The position numbers were made by a program, and so were the translations under genes. This document shows positions 23,986-32,464 of a stretch of 33,574 nt of DNA, piece by piece. The stretch's first letter is position 1. Every line of letters begins with the position of its first letter. Where the stretch lies: the NCBI GenBank assembly GCA_005805375.1, contig SYMT01000199.1, forward strand, positions 1 to 33,574, given 5' to 3'. Origin of the DNA: Actinomycetota bacterium. Lineage in GTDB: Bacteria; Armatimonadota; SYMT01. A model generated the notes under the pieces. The model was not told the origin of the DNA. It was given only the letters and a program-made list of their open reading frames with translations, and did not search any database.

Positions 23986-25308
23986 ATGAATGACGAACAG
24001 AACGTGTCGCGGCGCGACCTGCTGCGGGGCGGCGGGATGGCGGCGGCCCTCTCGCTGACTCTGCCGCCGTCCGTTGCGCGGGCGATGCTGGCGGCCCAGG
24101 ACCCGAAGGCTGCCGCCGAGGAAGCTGCGAAGGCGGCCCGCAACGCCACTCCGGTGCGGCTGGCCTGGATCGGCAGCGGCGTCCAGGGTCAGAATGACAT
24201 GAAGCAACTGGTGAAGTTGCCCGGCGTGGAGATTGTCGCCATTGCCGACATCTACGAGCCGCACATTGAGGCTGCCCGCAAGATCGCCGGACCGAACTGC
24301 GAAGTATTTCGGGACTACCGGAAGCTCCTCGAGCGGAAGGACATTCAGGCCGTCGGCATCGCCACGCCGCTCTACCTGCATGCACCGATCGCGATTGACG
24401 CCATGAACGCGCGCAAGGCCGTCTACTGCGAGAAGATGATGGCCTACACCGTAGACCAGGCGAAGGACATGGTCCGCACGGCCGAGCGCACCGGCGCGCT
24501 GTTACAGGTCGGACATCAGCGGCGCTATAGCCCCGACTATCATCATGCCCTGGACCTGGTAAAGAAGGGGTACTTCGGAGAACTCACCCACGTCCGCGCG
24601 CAGTGGAACCGGAACGGCTCCTGGCGCCGAGCGGTGCCGGGCAACGATCCCAAACTGGAACGCTTGCTGAACTGGCGCCTGTACCGCTCCTATTCGCGCG
24701 GCTTGATGGCGGAACTCGGCAGCCACCAGATTGACGTGACCAACTGGTTCACCGGCTTGCACCCCACTGCAGTCGTGGGGATCGGGGGCATTGACCACTA
24801 CAAGGACGGGCGCGAGGTCTTCGACAACGTGCAGGTGGTGTTTGAGTACCCCGGCGGCCTCAAGCTCTGCTACCAGTCCATCCAGACAAACGCCTACGAT
24901 GACTTCTCCGAACAATTCATGGGCACCAAAGGCACGCTGATCGTCAGCGAGGCGTCAGGCCGCAGTATGATGTTCCGCGAGTCTTCCGCCGAGGACTTCG
25001 AATTTGCGAAGTTCTCGCAGAACAAGCAGAAGGTCGGGAGACGCACCGGGATTCTCCTGGACGCCGGCGCCACCACCCGGCAGGACAAGCGAGAGCGGAC
25101 CGCAGGCACCGCGCTCGCCAACAGCGGCGTCAGCAAGAACAATTGGGCCCTCGCCCTGGAAGACTGGGTGGACTGCGTGCGCACCGGCCGGAAGCCGTTC
25201 TGTGACGGGCGCATTGGGCTGGCCGACACCGTCTGCGTGATTGCTGCCAACGAGGCAATGGAGCGCGGCTCCAGGGTGCGCCTCACCGACGAGATGTTCA
25301 AGGTCTGA
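23986..25308 (+). CDS. Tat-exported Gfo/Idh/MocA family oxidoreductase
   Basis: A 440-residue NAD(P)-dependent sugar or cyclitol oxidoreductase with a twin-arginine signal (SRRDLLRGGGMAAALSLTLPPSVARA, 8-33). The Rossmann part starts at VRLAWIGSGVQGQ (57-69), with AIADIYEPH as the second strand, IATPLYLHAPIAIDAM, and the hallmark E149-K150 in VYCEKMM. GSHQIDVTNW at 244-253 carries the second catalytic pair H246/D249. Export by Tat implies folding with bound cofactor before transport. Such enzymes can act with DUF1080 hydrolases on 3-keto-glycosides. ATG at 23986 has GAGGGGAG about 11 bases upstream. A strong terminator-like hairpin follows, before the MFS transporter gene. Confidence 0.92.
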   Translation: MNDEQNVSRRDLLRGGGMAAALSLTLPPSVARAMLAAQDPKAAAEEAAKAARNATPVRLAWIGSGVQGQNDMKQLVKLPGVEIVAIADIYEPHIEAARKIAGPNCEVFRDYRKLLERKDIQAVGIATPLYLHAPIAIDAMNARKAVYCEKMMAYTVDQAKDMVRTAERTGALLQVGHQRRYSPDYHHALDLVKKGYFGELTHVRAQWNRNGSWRRAVPGNDPKLERLLNWRLYRSYSRGLMAELGSHQIDVTNWFTGLHPTAVVGIGGIDHYKDGREVFDNVQVVFEYPGGLKLCYQSIQTNAYDDFSEQFMGTKGTLIVSEASGRSMMFRESSAEDFEFAKFSQNKQKVGRRTGILLDAGATTRQDKRERTAGTALANSGVSKNNWALALEDWVDCVRTGRKPFCDGRIGLADTVCVIAANEAMERGSRVRLTDEMFKV

Positions 25309-25345
25309 CGTCCCCCGCAGAGGGATTACGACCGCGGGTCGCGAA

Positions 25346-25380
25346 GATGGGGACGGCATCTGCCGTCCCCATCCGCTTTT
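25346..25380 (+). terminator. rho-independent terminator after the Gfo/Idh/MocA gene
   Basis: Perfect 12-base-pair stem (GATGGGGACGGC with its complement), tetraloop ATCT, then CG and four T. It lies 38 bases after the stop codon and 33 bases before the MFS start, so transcription of the transporter may be lower than, or separate from, the oxidoreductase gene. Confidence 0.7.
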
Positions 25381-25412
25381 GTGGGGCGCGTCGCCCGGGA
25401 CTCCGCTGCACC

Positions 25413-26738
25413 ATGAATTCAACCTCGTCCGATTCCTCGGGACTCCGCTGGTACCAGGGGCTCGACCGCTATTGCTGGGTCGTCCTTCTGGTCGCCGCCC
25501 TCGGTTGGCTGTTCGACACAATGGACCAGAACATTTTCAATCTGGTGCGTCGGCCGTCGCTCGAGGCAATCCTGGCCACCACAGACATCCCAAAGGACCA
25601 GATCGTGGATGCGGCCAAGAAGGCGGCCGGAGACATGACCTCCATCTTCCTCATCGGTTGGGCGGTGGGAGGATTCATCTTCGGCATACTTGGCGACAAA
25701 CTGGGCCGTACCCGCACGATGGTGATGACGATCCTGATCTATGCCATCTTCACCGGGTTGAACGGATTCGCGTGGAGCGTGGAGTCGTACGGTTTCATGC
25801 GCTTCATGACGGCGCTCGGGGTGGGGGGCGAGTGGGCGGCCGGAGCGGCGCTCGTGGCGGAGGTGTTCCCCGCACGGTCGCGCGCGATGGCTCTGGGCCT
25901 GTTGCAGGCACTCTCGGCGCTGGGCAACATCATGGCGGCCATCATCACCTTGATTCTCGGCGACCTCACCGCCGAGTGGCGCACCGCGTACTGGATCGGC
26001 GCTGTCCCCGCGCTCCTTGTGCTCTGGATCCGGAGTTCAATCAAGGAGCCGGAGCAGTGGGTCAATGCGCGCCACCACACCGCGGCGGAGGAACTCGGGA
26101 ACATCAGCCAACTCTTCACCGATCCGGTGCTGCGCCGGAATACCACCGCCGCGGTGCTGATGGCGGCAGCGGGGGTGGGCGCGCTCTGGGGCGTCGGGTT
26201 CTTCAGCGTGGACATGCTCCAGGGCGAGATGAGCGCCGCGGTTCCCGACCGCGTGCTGCGCGGCCGGATGATCAGCTTCGTCTTCATTCTGCAGAATGCC
26301 GGCGCCTTCTTCGGCATTTACCTGTTCGCGATGCTGGCGGAGCACCTGAACCGGCGGAAGGCGTTCTTCCTCTGGTTCTGCCTCGCGTGGGGCTCGCTCC
26401 TGCTGTTCTTCTGGGGTGTCCAGGGGGCGGGCGAGCAGGCATTTCCGCGAGCTACCGTGCTGGCGTTCATTATGGGCTTCTGTACGCTCGGACCCTTCTC
26501 CGGCTACAGCGTCTATTTCCCGGAGCTGTTTCCCACCCGGCTGCGGACCACAGGCCTCGGTTTTTGCTACAACGCAGCGCGCATTCTGGCCGCAGGAGCG
26601 CCGATCCTGCTGGGCCAACTGGCAAAGAGCCTGGGGGGATATGCTCAAGCAGCTACCTGGGTCAGCGCGATCTACCTGTTCGGTCTACTCGGCACGTACC
26701 TCGGTCCGGAGACCAAAGGGAAACCGCTGCCGGACTGA
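25413..26738 (+). CDS. MFS transporter (sugar/organic acid:H+ symporter type)
   Basis: A 441-residue secondary transporter with about 12 hydrophobic helices. MFS hallmarks are GDKLGRTRTM in the loop after helix 2, the first-half motif GVGGEWAAGAALVAEVFPARSRAMALG, and the corresponding second-half motif YFPELFPTRLRTTGLG. D-x-M-D in GWLFDTMDQNIF (helix 1) is typical of the sialate/aromatic-acid-type MHS/SHS families. ATG at 25413 starts the only frame with these features. It lies between an exported sugar oxidoreductase and a DUF6807 protein, so uptake of a sugar-derived acid or keto-sugar is plausible. Substrate not determinable. Confidence 0.9.
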   Translation: MNSTSSDSSGLRWYQGLDRYCWVVLLVAALGWLFDTMDQNIFNLVRRPSLEAILATTDIPKDQIVDAAKKAAGDMTSIFLIGWAVGGFIFGILGDKLGRTRTMVMTILIYAIFTGLNGFAWSVESYGFMRFMTALGVGGEWAAGAALVAEVFPARSRAMALGLLQALSALGNIMAAIITLILGDLTAEWRTAYWIGAVPALLVLWIRSSIKEPEQWVNARHHTAAEELGNISQLFTDPVLRRNTTAAVLMAAAGVGALWGVGFFSVDMLQGEMSAAVPDRVLRGRMISFVFILQNAGAFFGIYLFAMLAEHLNRRKAFFLWFCLAWGSLLLFFWGVQGAGEQAFPRATVLAFIMGFCTLGPFSGYSVYFPELFPTRLRTTGLGFCYNAARILAAGAPILLGQLAKSLGGYAQAATWVSAIYLFGLLGTYLGPETKGKPLPD

Positions 26739-26804
26739 GGAGAGGTGCAAAACGCTTGATCGGCGCGGCGGGCGGACGAGGGGCGTTGACGGAGGGACAC
26801 CAGG

Positions 26805-27797
26805 ATGAACCGGCGAGAGTGGCTGGCGGGAGCGGGAGCAGCGGCAGGAAGCGTCCTCGTGGGGAGGCAGGCGATGACGGCGGAGAAACTCACTGCAGGG
26901 ACTGAGGCGGGCGATGTGGTGGTCCGCTGCGGCGGGCGGCCCGTCGTCACCTACTGCCGCACGCCCCGGCCGGGCCCTACCGGCACGCCGCCGTTGTTCA
27001 CCCGCAGCGGCTACCTGCACCCCATCCACGCTCCGTGCGGCGCGGTAGTGACGGACGACTTTGCCGCGGATCATCCGCATCAGCGCGGAGTTTTCTTCGC
27101 CTGGACCAAGACGCAAGTCACTCTGGACGGCACGGAACTGCACCCGGACTTCTGGAATCTCGGCAGCGGGACCGGGCGCGTGCGCGCCGCGGGAGGCGAT
27201 GAGCCCCGGATCACAAACGGTCGGGTTCACCTGCGCACCCGCCAGGTCTGGGACCTGAAGCACGGAGACGCCTGGATCGAAGCGCTGCACGAAACCTGGG
27301 ACATCATCGTGTATCCACCGGAATTCACCGCCCCACAGGCGCCCGGCGCGGCCTACATGTTCGACCTGATCTCCCGCCAGACGCCGGCGATGCGCCTGGA
27401 GCTGCCGGCGTATCGCTACGGCGGCATGGCGGTCCGCGGGGCAGCAGAGTGGATCCCCAAAGCCTCCGGCGTGGCGGTGACAGATACGGACGGCCACACC
27501 CGGATCACGGCAGATGGCGCGAAGGCCGGGTGGTGCGCCCTCAGCGGACCCGTGCGCGGGAACACCGCCGGCATCGCGCTGTTCGAGCACCCGGACAACC
27601 CCCGCACGCCCAACCCGCTGCGCGTCCACCCGGAGGTTCCCTACTTCGTGTTCTGCCCATCCAAGAACGAAAGCTGGGCACTGGAGAAAGGTCGAGAGCA
27701 GGTCTTCCGCTTCCGGGTGATTGCCGCCAACGCCGCCGTCACTGTGGCCCAGGGGAACAACTGGTGGAACGACTTCGCCGCGGGATTCCCCCGGTAG
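26805..27797 (+). CDS. DUF6807 (PmoA-like) exported protein
   Basis: A 330-residue protein whose N-terminus (NRREWLAGAGAAAGSVLVGRQAMTA) looks like a Tat signal. Landmarks are LFTRSGYLHPIHAPCGAVVTDDFAADHPHQRGVFFAW, KTQVTLDGTELHPDFW, and NTAGIALFEHPDNPRTPNPLRVH, all typical of DUF6807, sometimes annotated methane oxygenase PmoA although unrelated in role to particulate methane monooxygenase. It probably forms a beta-sandwich that binds carbohydrate; activity unknown. ATG at 26805 follows GGAGGG by eight bases. It lies 66 bases after the MFS gene and convergent to the 91-residue protein gene. The family commonly accompanies Gfo/Idh/MocA and DUF1080 genes, in agreement with this neighbourhood. 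Confidence 0.85.
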   Translation: MNRREWLAGAGAAAGSVLVGRQAMTAEKLTAGTEAGDVVVRCGGRPVVTYCRTPRPGPTGTPPLFTRSGYLHPIHAPCGAVVTDDFAADHPHQRGVFFAWTKTQVTLDGTELHPDFWNLGSGTGRVRAAGGDEPRITNGRVHLRTRQVWDLKHGDAWIEALHETWDIIVYPPEFTAPQAPGAAYMFDLISRQTPAMRLELPAYRYGGMAVRGAAEWIPKASGVAVTDTDGHTRITADGAKAGWCALSGPVRGNTAGIALFEHPDNPRTPNPLRVHPEVPYFVFCPSKNESWALEKGREQVFRFRVIAANAAVTVAQGNNWWNDFAAGFPR

Positions 27798-27825
27798 ACG
27801 GTTCCGGAGTCACAGGACGCTGCGG

Positions 27826-28101
27826 TTATCCCAAGCGCTTCTTCGGTTTCTTCCGTGCAGGGCCGAAATACTTCTCGCTGCGGTAGCGCAGCCAGACGCG
27901 GAGCACCTGCGGGATCTCGTCCTTCTGTTCGGGGGTGAGCGTCTGGTAGAGGGCCAGCGCGCGACTGCGCTCGCGGCGGCAGGCGGCATTCTCGTGGGCA
28001 TCCCAGCGGACACGTGCCATCCGGATGCGGCGGCACACCTCCTTCACGAGCGCGGCCCCGGTGAGGGCCGCGCCGGTACTTTCCGTCTGGTCGTCGGACA
28101 T
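27826..28101 (-). CDS. small basic hypothetical protein
   Basis: A 91-residue soluble protein, mostly helical, with LVKEVCRRIRMARVRWDAHENAACRRERSRALALYQTLTPEQKDEIPQVLRVWLRYRSEKYFG and a Lys/Arg-rich C-terminus (RKKPKKRLG). I do not recognise a named family. ATG at 28101 has GGAAG about seven bases upstream. It is the last gene of the tyrosine-degradation unit, 37 bases after the flavin reductase. The basic tail may suit nucleic-acid or acidic-protein binding, but nothing more can be said. Confidence 0.65.
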   Translation of the reverse strand: MSDDQTESTGAALTGAALVKEVCRRIRMARVRWDAHENAACRRERSRALALYQTLTPEQKDEIPQVLRVWLRYRSEKYFGPARKKPKKRLG

Positions 28102-28138
28102 GGTTTCTTCCGGGCGCGGATCTCGCGAACCAAACTGC

Positions 28139-28792
28139 CTACACTCTCGGGGGACGCGGCATCTCAAAGAGCACTTCGGGGGTTGTGTGGGCGTACCACT
28201 CAGCACCCAGGCGGGTGAGGTAATCCACGCGGCGCGGGTCCACCGTGTCACCGTCCAGGACATCGCGGGCGAGGTGGAGATACACCACCTCGCCGATGAT
28301 GTAATTCCCCGATAGGGGGCCACTGCCGTGGGGCACCACCCGAAACAGCCGGCATTCCAAAGCCATCGGGCTCTCCAGCACGCGGGATGGACGCACGCGC
28401 ACTGACGGCACCGGAGTCAAACCGCTGAACTCCCACTCGCTCGCACCGTACGGCAGCTCCGCCGACGCCAGGTTGATCGGTTCACGCAGGGCGTGAGTGG
28501 CTACGTTGATCACATATTCGCCGGTGGCCTCAATATTCCGCAGAGTATCCTTCGGACCGCCGATCCGGTTCGTCAGCGGCGAGATGACGACGGAGAGCGG
28601 GTTGGCCCCGCCGGCCATGAAGTAGCTGAACGGGGCGAGATTCGGCTGCCCATCCGGAGAGAGCGTAGACGTGAGCGCGATGGGGCGGGGCGCGACGCAG
28701 TGGAGCAGCAGCCGGTGGGCGGCGCCGGGGGAGAGGGCGCCGGGATCCACCCCCAGAAACTCGGAAGGGGGATGGGCGAACGAAGGATTCAT
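28139..28792 (-). CDS. flavin reductase family protein (FMN-binding split barrel)
   Basis: A 217-residue FMN-binding protein of the flavin-reductase-like (HpaC/DIM6-NTAB) family. LLLHCVAPRPIALTSTLSPDGQPNLAPFSYFMAGGANPLSVVIS is the classic flavin phosphate/ring-binding stretch; KDTLRNIEATGEYVINV and a G-N-Y-I-I-G-E-V strand follow. ATG at 28792 overlaps the hgmA stop as ATGA; GTG at 28801 would add three residues. Found within the homogentisate operon, it could supply reduced flavin to an unseen monooxygenase or act itself on an aromatic compound. No flavin-dependent monooxygenase partner is visible nearby. Confidence 0.88.
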   Translation of the reverse strand: MNPSFAHPPSEFLGVDPGALSPGAAHRLLLHCVAPRPIALTSTLSPDGQPNLAPFSYFMAGGANPLSVVISPLTNRIGGPKDTLRNIEATGEYVINVATHALREPINLASAELPYGASEWEFSGLTPVPSVRVRPSRVLESPMALECRLFRVVPHGSGPLSGNYIIGEVVYLHLARDVLDGDTVDPRRVDYLTRLGAEWYAHTTPEVLFEMPRPPRV

Positions 28793-29955
28793 GGCAGCCA
28801 CGAGTCCGGGTACCGCGGATCATCGAGAGTGTCGGCCGCCACTGTGCGGCGAAGCGGGCGAAAGGTATCCACCATCACCGCCAGTTCTTCGGTCCGCGTG
28901 GCGCCCAGGCTGGCCTCGATGATACCGGGCTGCGGGCCATGCGGCAGTCCCTGCGGATGCAGCGTGAGGGAGCCTTCCTCAATCCCGCGCCGGCTGCCGA
29001 AGTTTCCGTTCACGTAGTAGAGCACTTCGTCGCTCTCCAGGTTGGAATGGAAATAGGGCACCGGGACGGCTTCCGGGTGGTAGTCCAGCAGGCGGGGCAC
29101 GAAGGAGCAGACGACGTAGTTGCGGGCCTGGAACGTCTGGTGGACCGTCGGCGGCTGGTGCACCCGGCCGGTTATCGGTTCGAAGTCATGGATGCTGAAC
29201 GCCCAGGGGTAGACGCATCCGTCCCAGCCCACCACGTCAAGCGGGTGGAAATCGTAGTAGTATGCCGTGAGCCTTCCCCGGGCGCGAATCCGCACTTCGC
29301 AGGGTCCCGCCCCCTCCGGACGAGTCGGCGGCGGCGGCAGGTGGGTGGGGCCGCGCAGGTCGCGCTCGCAGAATGGGGAGTGCTCCAGGCACTGCCCGTG
29401 CGCGTTCCGATAGCGCCGGGGAATCTCCACGGCCCCGGCGGACTCGATCACCAGGAAACAGGGAGCACCCTCCTCCGCCACCACCCGATAAATCGTACCC
29501 CGGGGGATGACGAGGTAATCCCCGGGCCGGTAGGGAAGCACGCCGAACATCGTGTCCAGGTACCCGGTCCCTGTGTGGACGAAGAGAAGGTCGTCACCGT
29601 CGGCATTCTTGTAGAAATACTCCATCCCAACCGTGGGTCGGCACACGCTGATGGCCACATCCTCGTTGAAGAGGAGCCGCACGCGTCCGGAGATGGGGTC
29701 GCCGGCGGGCAGCACGCGCGCCGTCCGCAGGTGGCGGTGGCGCAGTCCTTCCTCGTCGGCGGCACCCGGGAGCCGGTCCTCCAGCAGGCGGCGCCCGGAC
29801 ACCTGTGTGGGGGGAAACCGGTGATAGAGCGTCGAATAGGCGCCGGAGAATCCCTCGTTCCCGAAGACTTCCTCGCGGTACAGAGTGCCGTGTGCCTGAC
29901 GAAACTGGGCGTGGCGCTTGTGGGGGATTTCTCCCAGGCTGCGGTAGTGGGGCAT
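28789..29955 (-). CDS. hmgA: homogentisate 1,2-dioxygenase
   Basis: A 388-residue non-haem iron enzyme that opens the homogentisate ring to maleylacetoacetate in tyrosine and phenylalanine breakdown. The double cupin is visible; the C-terminal part has VPYFHSNLESDEVLYYVNGNF (H303 and nearby acids) and LTLHPQGLPHGPQPG (H339), matching the 2-His-1-Glu iron site. GTGYLDTMFGVLPYRPGDYLVIPRGTIYRV is the N-terminal cupin. The length is shorter than the ~440 residues of the animal/Pseudomonas enzyme, as in the shorter bacterial branch. ATG at 29955 has GGAGCG about six bases upstream and is 10 bases after the FAH gene. It overlaps the flavin reductase start by four bases. Confidence 0.92.
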   Translation of the reverse strand: MPHYRSLGEIPHKRHAQFRQAHGTLYREEVFGNEGFSGAYSTLYHRFPPTQVSGRRLLEDRLPGAADEEGLRHRHLRTARVLPAGDPISGRVRLLFNEDVAISVCRPTVGMEYFYKNADGDDLLFVHTGTGYLDTMFGVLPYRPGDYLVIPRGTIYRVVAEEGAPCFLVIESAGAVEIPRRYRNAHGQCLEHSPFCERDLRGPTHLPPPPTRPEGAGPCEVRIRARGRLTAYYYDFHPLDVVGWDGCVYPWAFSIHDFEPITGRVHQPPTVHQTFQARNYVVCSFVPRLLDYHPEAVPVPYFHSNLESDEVLYYVNGNFGSRRGIEEGSLTLHPQGLPHGPQPGIIEASLGATRTEELAVMVDTFRPLRRTVAADTLDDPRYPDSWLP

Positions 29956-29965
29956 GATCGCTCCG

Positions 29966-30883
29966 TCACCCGCTCACACGATTGGTGAGCGATCCCAGGG
30001 CCTCGATCTGCAGGGTCACCTCGTCGCCAACCTCGAGCCAGGGATGGACGCCCTCCGGGAACTCGGTGATGCAACCGGTCCCCACGGTGCCGGACCCGAT
30101 GAGGTCTCCTACCCGCAGCGTGGTGTTCCGCGACGCGACGGCAATCAGTTCGGCGAAGGTCCAGTGCATCTCCCGGCTATTCCCCACCGAATAGCACTCC
30201 CCATTCACTCGCGCTTCCATTGCCAGCGCATAGCGTCTGCCCCGGCTGCGGTCGGGGAGCACGTAGGGATCCAGCTCGTCCGGCGTGGTGAGCCAGGGAC
30301 CGATGGTCGTCGCGAAGTCCTTCCCCTTGGCGGGGCCCAGCCCAACCCGCATCTCGCGGCGCTGCACGTCTCGGGCGCTCCAGTCGTTCAGCAAGGTGAA
30401 ACCGGCCACGTAGTCATCCGCCTCCGCGGAGGGGATATTGCTTCCCTCGCGACCGATGACCACCGCCAGTTCCAGTTCGTAATCCAGCTCCCGGGTCTCC
30501 GGGGGCCTGGGAACTCGCACGTCGGGCCCGAAAATCCCGGCCGGGTTTGAGAAATAGAAGACAGGCGCTTCGTACCACTCGGGCGGCACGGGGAGGCCCC
30601 GCTTGCGCCGCGCATTGCGGACATGCGCCTCGAACGCGTAGAAGTCCCGAAACGATGGGGGGAGTACGGGCGCCAGCAGTTGGACCTGCGCGAGCGGCAG
30701 CGATGGGAGCCCCTCGTACGGTCGCGCGCGGAGAGCCTGCAAGAAGGCGATGTCCGGATAGTGCATACCGGCGAGCGTACCGTCGGGCCCGAGCCAGGAC
30801 GAGAGGTCGCGCACCTGTTCTCCCGCGACGATCCCCAGACGCACCGGTTCCCCCGGCGCCGGCGCAAAGCGGCAGAGCTTCAC
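29966..30883 (-). CDS. fumarylacetoacetate hydrolase
   Basis: A 305-residue FAH-family enzyme, the last step of homogentisate breakdown (fumarylacetoacetate to fumarate and acetoacetate), assigned mainly from context. It has DFYAFEAHVRNARRKRG, PVFYFSNPAGIFGPD, DYELELAVVIG (metal-binding Glu pair), GFTLLNDWSARDVQRREM, the loop GPAKGKDFATTIGPWL and GDLIGSGTVGTG, which is closer to true fumarylacetoacetase than the FAH-family gene at 11170. ATG at 30883 overlaps the hpd stop as ATGA, so both are coupled. Maleylacetoacetate isomerase, which should act just before it, is not in the window; non-enzymatic or glutathione-independent isomerisation, or a gene elsewhere, must fill the gap. Confidence 0.9.
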   Translation of the reverse strand: MKLCRFAPAPGEPVRLGIVAGEQVRDLSSWLGPDGTLAGMHYPDIAFLQALRARPYEGLPSLPLAQVQLLAPVLPPSFRDFYAFEAHVRNARRKRGLPVPPEWYEAPVFYFSNPAGIFGPDVRVPRPPETRELDYELELAVVIGREGSNIPSAEADDYVAGFTLLNDWSARDVQRREMRVGLGPAKGKDFATTIGPWLTTPDELDPYVLPDRSRGRRYALAMEARVNGECYSVGNSREMHWTFAELIAVASRNTTLRVGDLIGSGTVGTGCITEFPEGVHPWLEVGDEVTLQIEALGSLTNRVSG

Positions 30884-31986
30884 AGCGTACCTCGCCGGGC
30901 CTGCTCGCGCTCGATCGCCTCGAAAAGCGCTTTGAAATTGCCCTTCCCGAAACTCTGCGCGCCGCGCCGCTGGATGATCTCGAAGAACACCGTCGGGCGA
31001 TCCTCCACCGGCGCTGTGAAGATCTGCAGCAGATAACCCTCGTCATCCCGATCCACAAGAATGCCCAGCTCGGCCAGTCCGTGGATATCCTCTTCAATCT
31101 CACCCACGCGCGCGGGCATCAGGTCATAGTAGGAGGCAGGCACCCTGAGGAACGTGACATCTCGCTCCCGCAGCGCCCGCACCGTGGTGACGATGTCATC
31201 AGTGGAGAGCGCGAGGTGCTGCACTCCGGGCCCTCCATAGAACTGGAGATACTCCTCAATCTGCGACCGGCGCAGTCCTTCGGCGGGCTCGTTGATCGGG
31301 AAACGGATGCGTCCCCGGCCGTCCTGGACCACTTTCGACATGAGCGCCGAGTATTCCGTGCTGATGTCCTTGTCGTCAAAATGGACCAGTTGGGAGAACC
31401 CGAGAACCTGCTCGTAGAAACGGACCCAGACGTCCATCTGCCCTTCCGCCACGTTAGCCACGATGTGGTCTATTGCCTGCAACCCCACGGGGCGCAGGGT
31501 GGAGGGACCGTAGCGCTCCGGGTCCAGGGGCCGAAACCCGGGTGCGTGCCACCCGCCATAGCGATCCCGATTCAGGAAGGTGTGGGTCGTATCCCCGTAC
31601 GCCAGGATGGTGGCCGAGATGAACACCCCGTCTGCGTCCTCGACGGAGGTCGGCGGCCGCACTCCGACCGCACCGCGCCGCACAGCCTCCGAGTACGCAG
31701 CCTCGACGTCGTCCACCTCAAGGGCAATGTCCTGCACGCCGTCACCATGCAGCGCCAGCCGCGCCTGTTCCGGGTGGCGTGCGGAGAGGGGAGAGGCCAG
31801 GACGAAGGAAATCGCTCCCTGACGCACCAGATAGGCCGCCTCGTCCTTCAGACCGGTCTCCAGCCCCGCATAGGCCAGGACGTCGAAGCCGAAGGCATTC
31901 CGATAGAAGTACGCCGACTGCCGCGCGTTGCCGACAAAGAAGCGCACATGGTCTATGCGGCGGAGCGGCAGATCTCCGCTGGACAT
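30880..31986 (-). CDS. hppD: 4-hydroxyphenylpyruvate dioxygenase
   Basis: A 368-residue Fe(II) enzyme converting 4-hydroxyphenylpyruvate to homogentisate. It has two vicinal-oxygen-chelate domains: the N-terminal one starts at RIDHVRFFVGNARQSAYFY, the catalytic one at GLQAIDHIVANV. Iron ligands are H174, H257 (GVQHLALSTDDI) and E336 (TVFFEIIQR). The C-terminal FGKGNFKALFEAIEREQ gate helix is that of HPPD and argues against hydroxymandelate synthase. ATG at 31986 has GGAG eight bases upstream; the frame is open further upstream, but those codons are Arg/Pro-rich and unlike the family. It is the first gene of the operon hppD-FAH-hmgA-flavin reductase-91-residue protein. Confidence 0.95.
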   Translation of the reverse strand: MSSGDLPLRRIDHVRFFVGNARQSAYFYRNAFGFDVLAYAGLETGLKDEAAYLVRQGAISFVLASPLSARHPEQARLALHGDGVQDIALEVDDVEAAYSEAVRRGAVGVRPPTSVEDADGVFISATILAYGDTTHTFLNRDRYGGWHAPGFRPLDPERYGPSTLRPVGLQAIDHIVANVAEGQMDVWVRFYEQVLGFSQLVHFDDKDISTEYSALMSKVVQDGRGRIRFPINEPAEGLRRSQIEEYLQFYGGPGVQHLALSTDDIVTTVRALRERDVTFLRVPASYYDLMPARVGEIEEDIHGLAELGILVDRDDEGYLLQIFTAPVEDRPTVFFEIIQRRGAQSFGKGNFKALFEAIEREQARRGTL

Positions 31987-32157
31987 GGGTGGTCTCCGAG
32001 CCTTCCCTGTGACTGGGTGCAGCGCTTCTCCGGGGCCATGTGCCCGCCGGGAGCGACACTGCGGATGCCACGGGACAGGACGGCGGGCGCTGACCCGCCG
32101 ACCCTCCCGATCCCTGTCGAAGGCGCGGATCGAGAGCACACGCGGCAATCCATCTCA

Positions 32158-32187
32158 ATCATACCGCGCTTGGCTGCGTTGGGCTAA
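32158..32187 (-). promoter_or_regulatory. candidate promoter/operator of the tyrosine operon
   Basis: On the minus strand, TATGAT (32158-32163) has five of six -10 bases, with a weak -35 (TTAGCC, 32182-32187) 18 bases upstream. An inverted repeat ACCGCG (32163-32168) and CGCGGT (32188-32193) brackets the spacer, where a repressor could sit. The leader to hppD would be about 165 bases. Confidence 0.25.
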
Positions 32188-32428
32188 CGCGGTGCCTCTC
32201 GGAGATCCAGATCAGCGACGACATCTCCGGCGCAGCGTCGGGCGCGGGAACACGCGGGTCGGCACGTCCGACCTCTGGGGCCGCCCCGGCGCTCGTAATC
32301 CCGGCCGCGACCGCGACGAGGCGTCTCGCACGGAGCCCGCGGTAACCCGCGGACCGGCACCCAGGTCGCGCTCCCGCGGGTCTCAGCACACCGAGGTCGG
32401 GCGCACCATCAACGTGATCTTCCCGATC

Positions 32429-32464
32429 TGCCGGCAGTGCGGTGGTGGCAGCGCACTGCCGGCA
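32429..32464. terminator. 13-bp perfect hairpin after the MoaD/ThiS gene
   Basis: TGCCGGCAGTGCG and its exact complement flank a 10-base loop, beginning four bases after the MoaD/ThiS stop. No T-run follows on the minus strand. Probable terminator or mRNA 3'-end stabiliser. Confidence 0.55.

Noticed and set aside
25241-26905. 554-codon plus frame overlapping the MFS gene
   Set aside because: Composition is Gly/Arg/His-rich with no motifs, while the alternative frame shows 12 helices and both MFS motifs.
30547-32187. 546-codon plus frame opposite hppD and FAH
   Set aside because: The minus frames carry complete iron and metal ligand sets of known enzymes; the plus frame has no family features.
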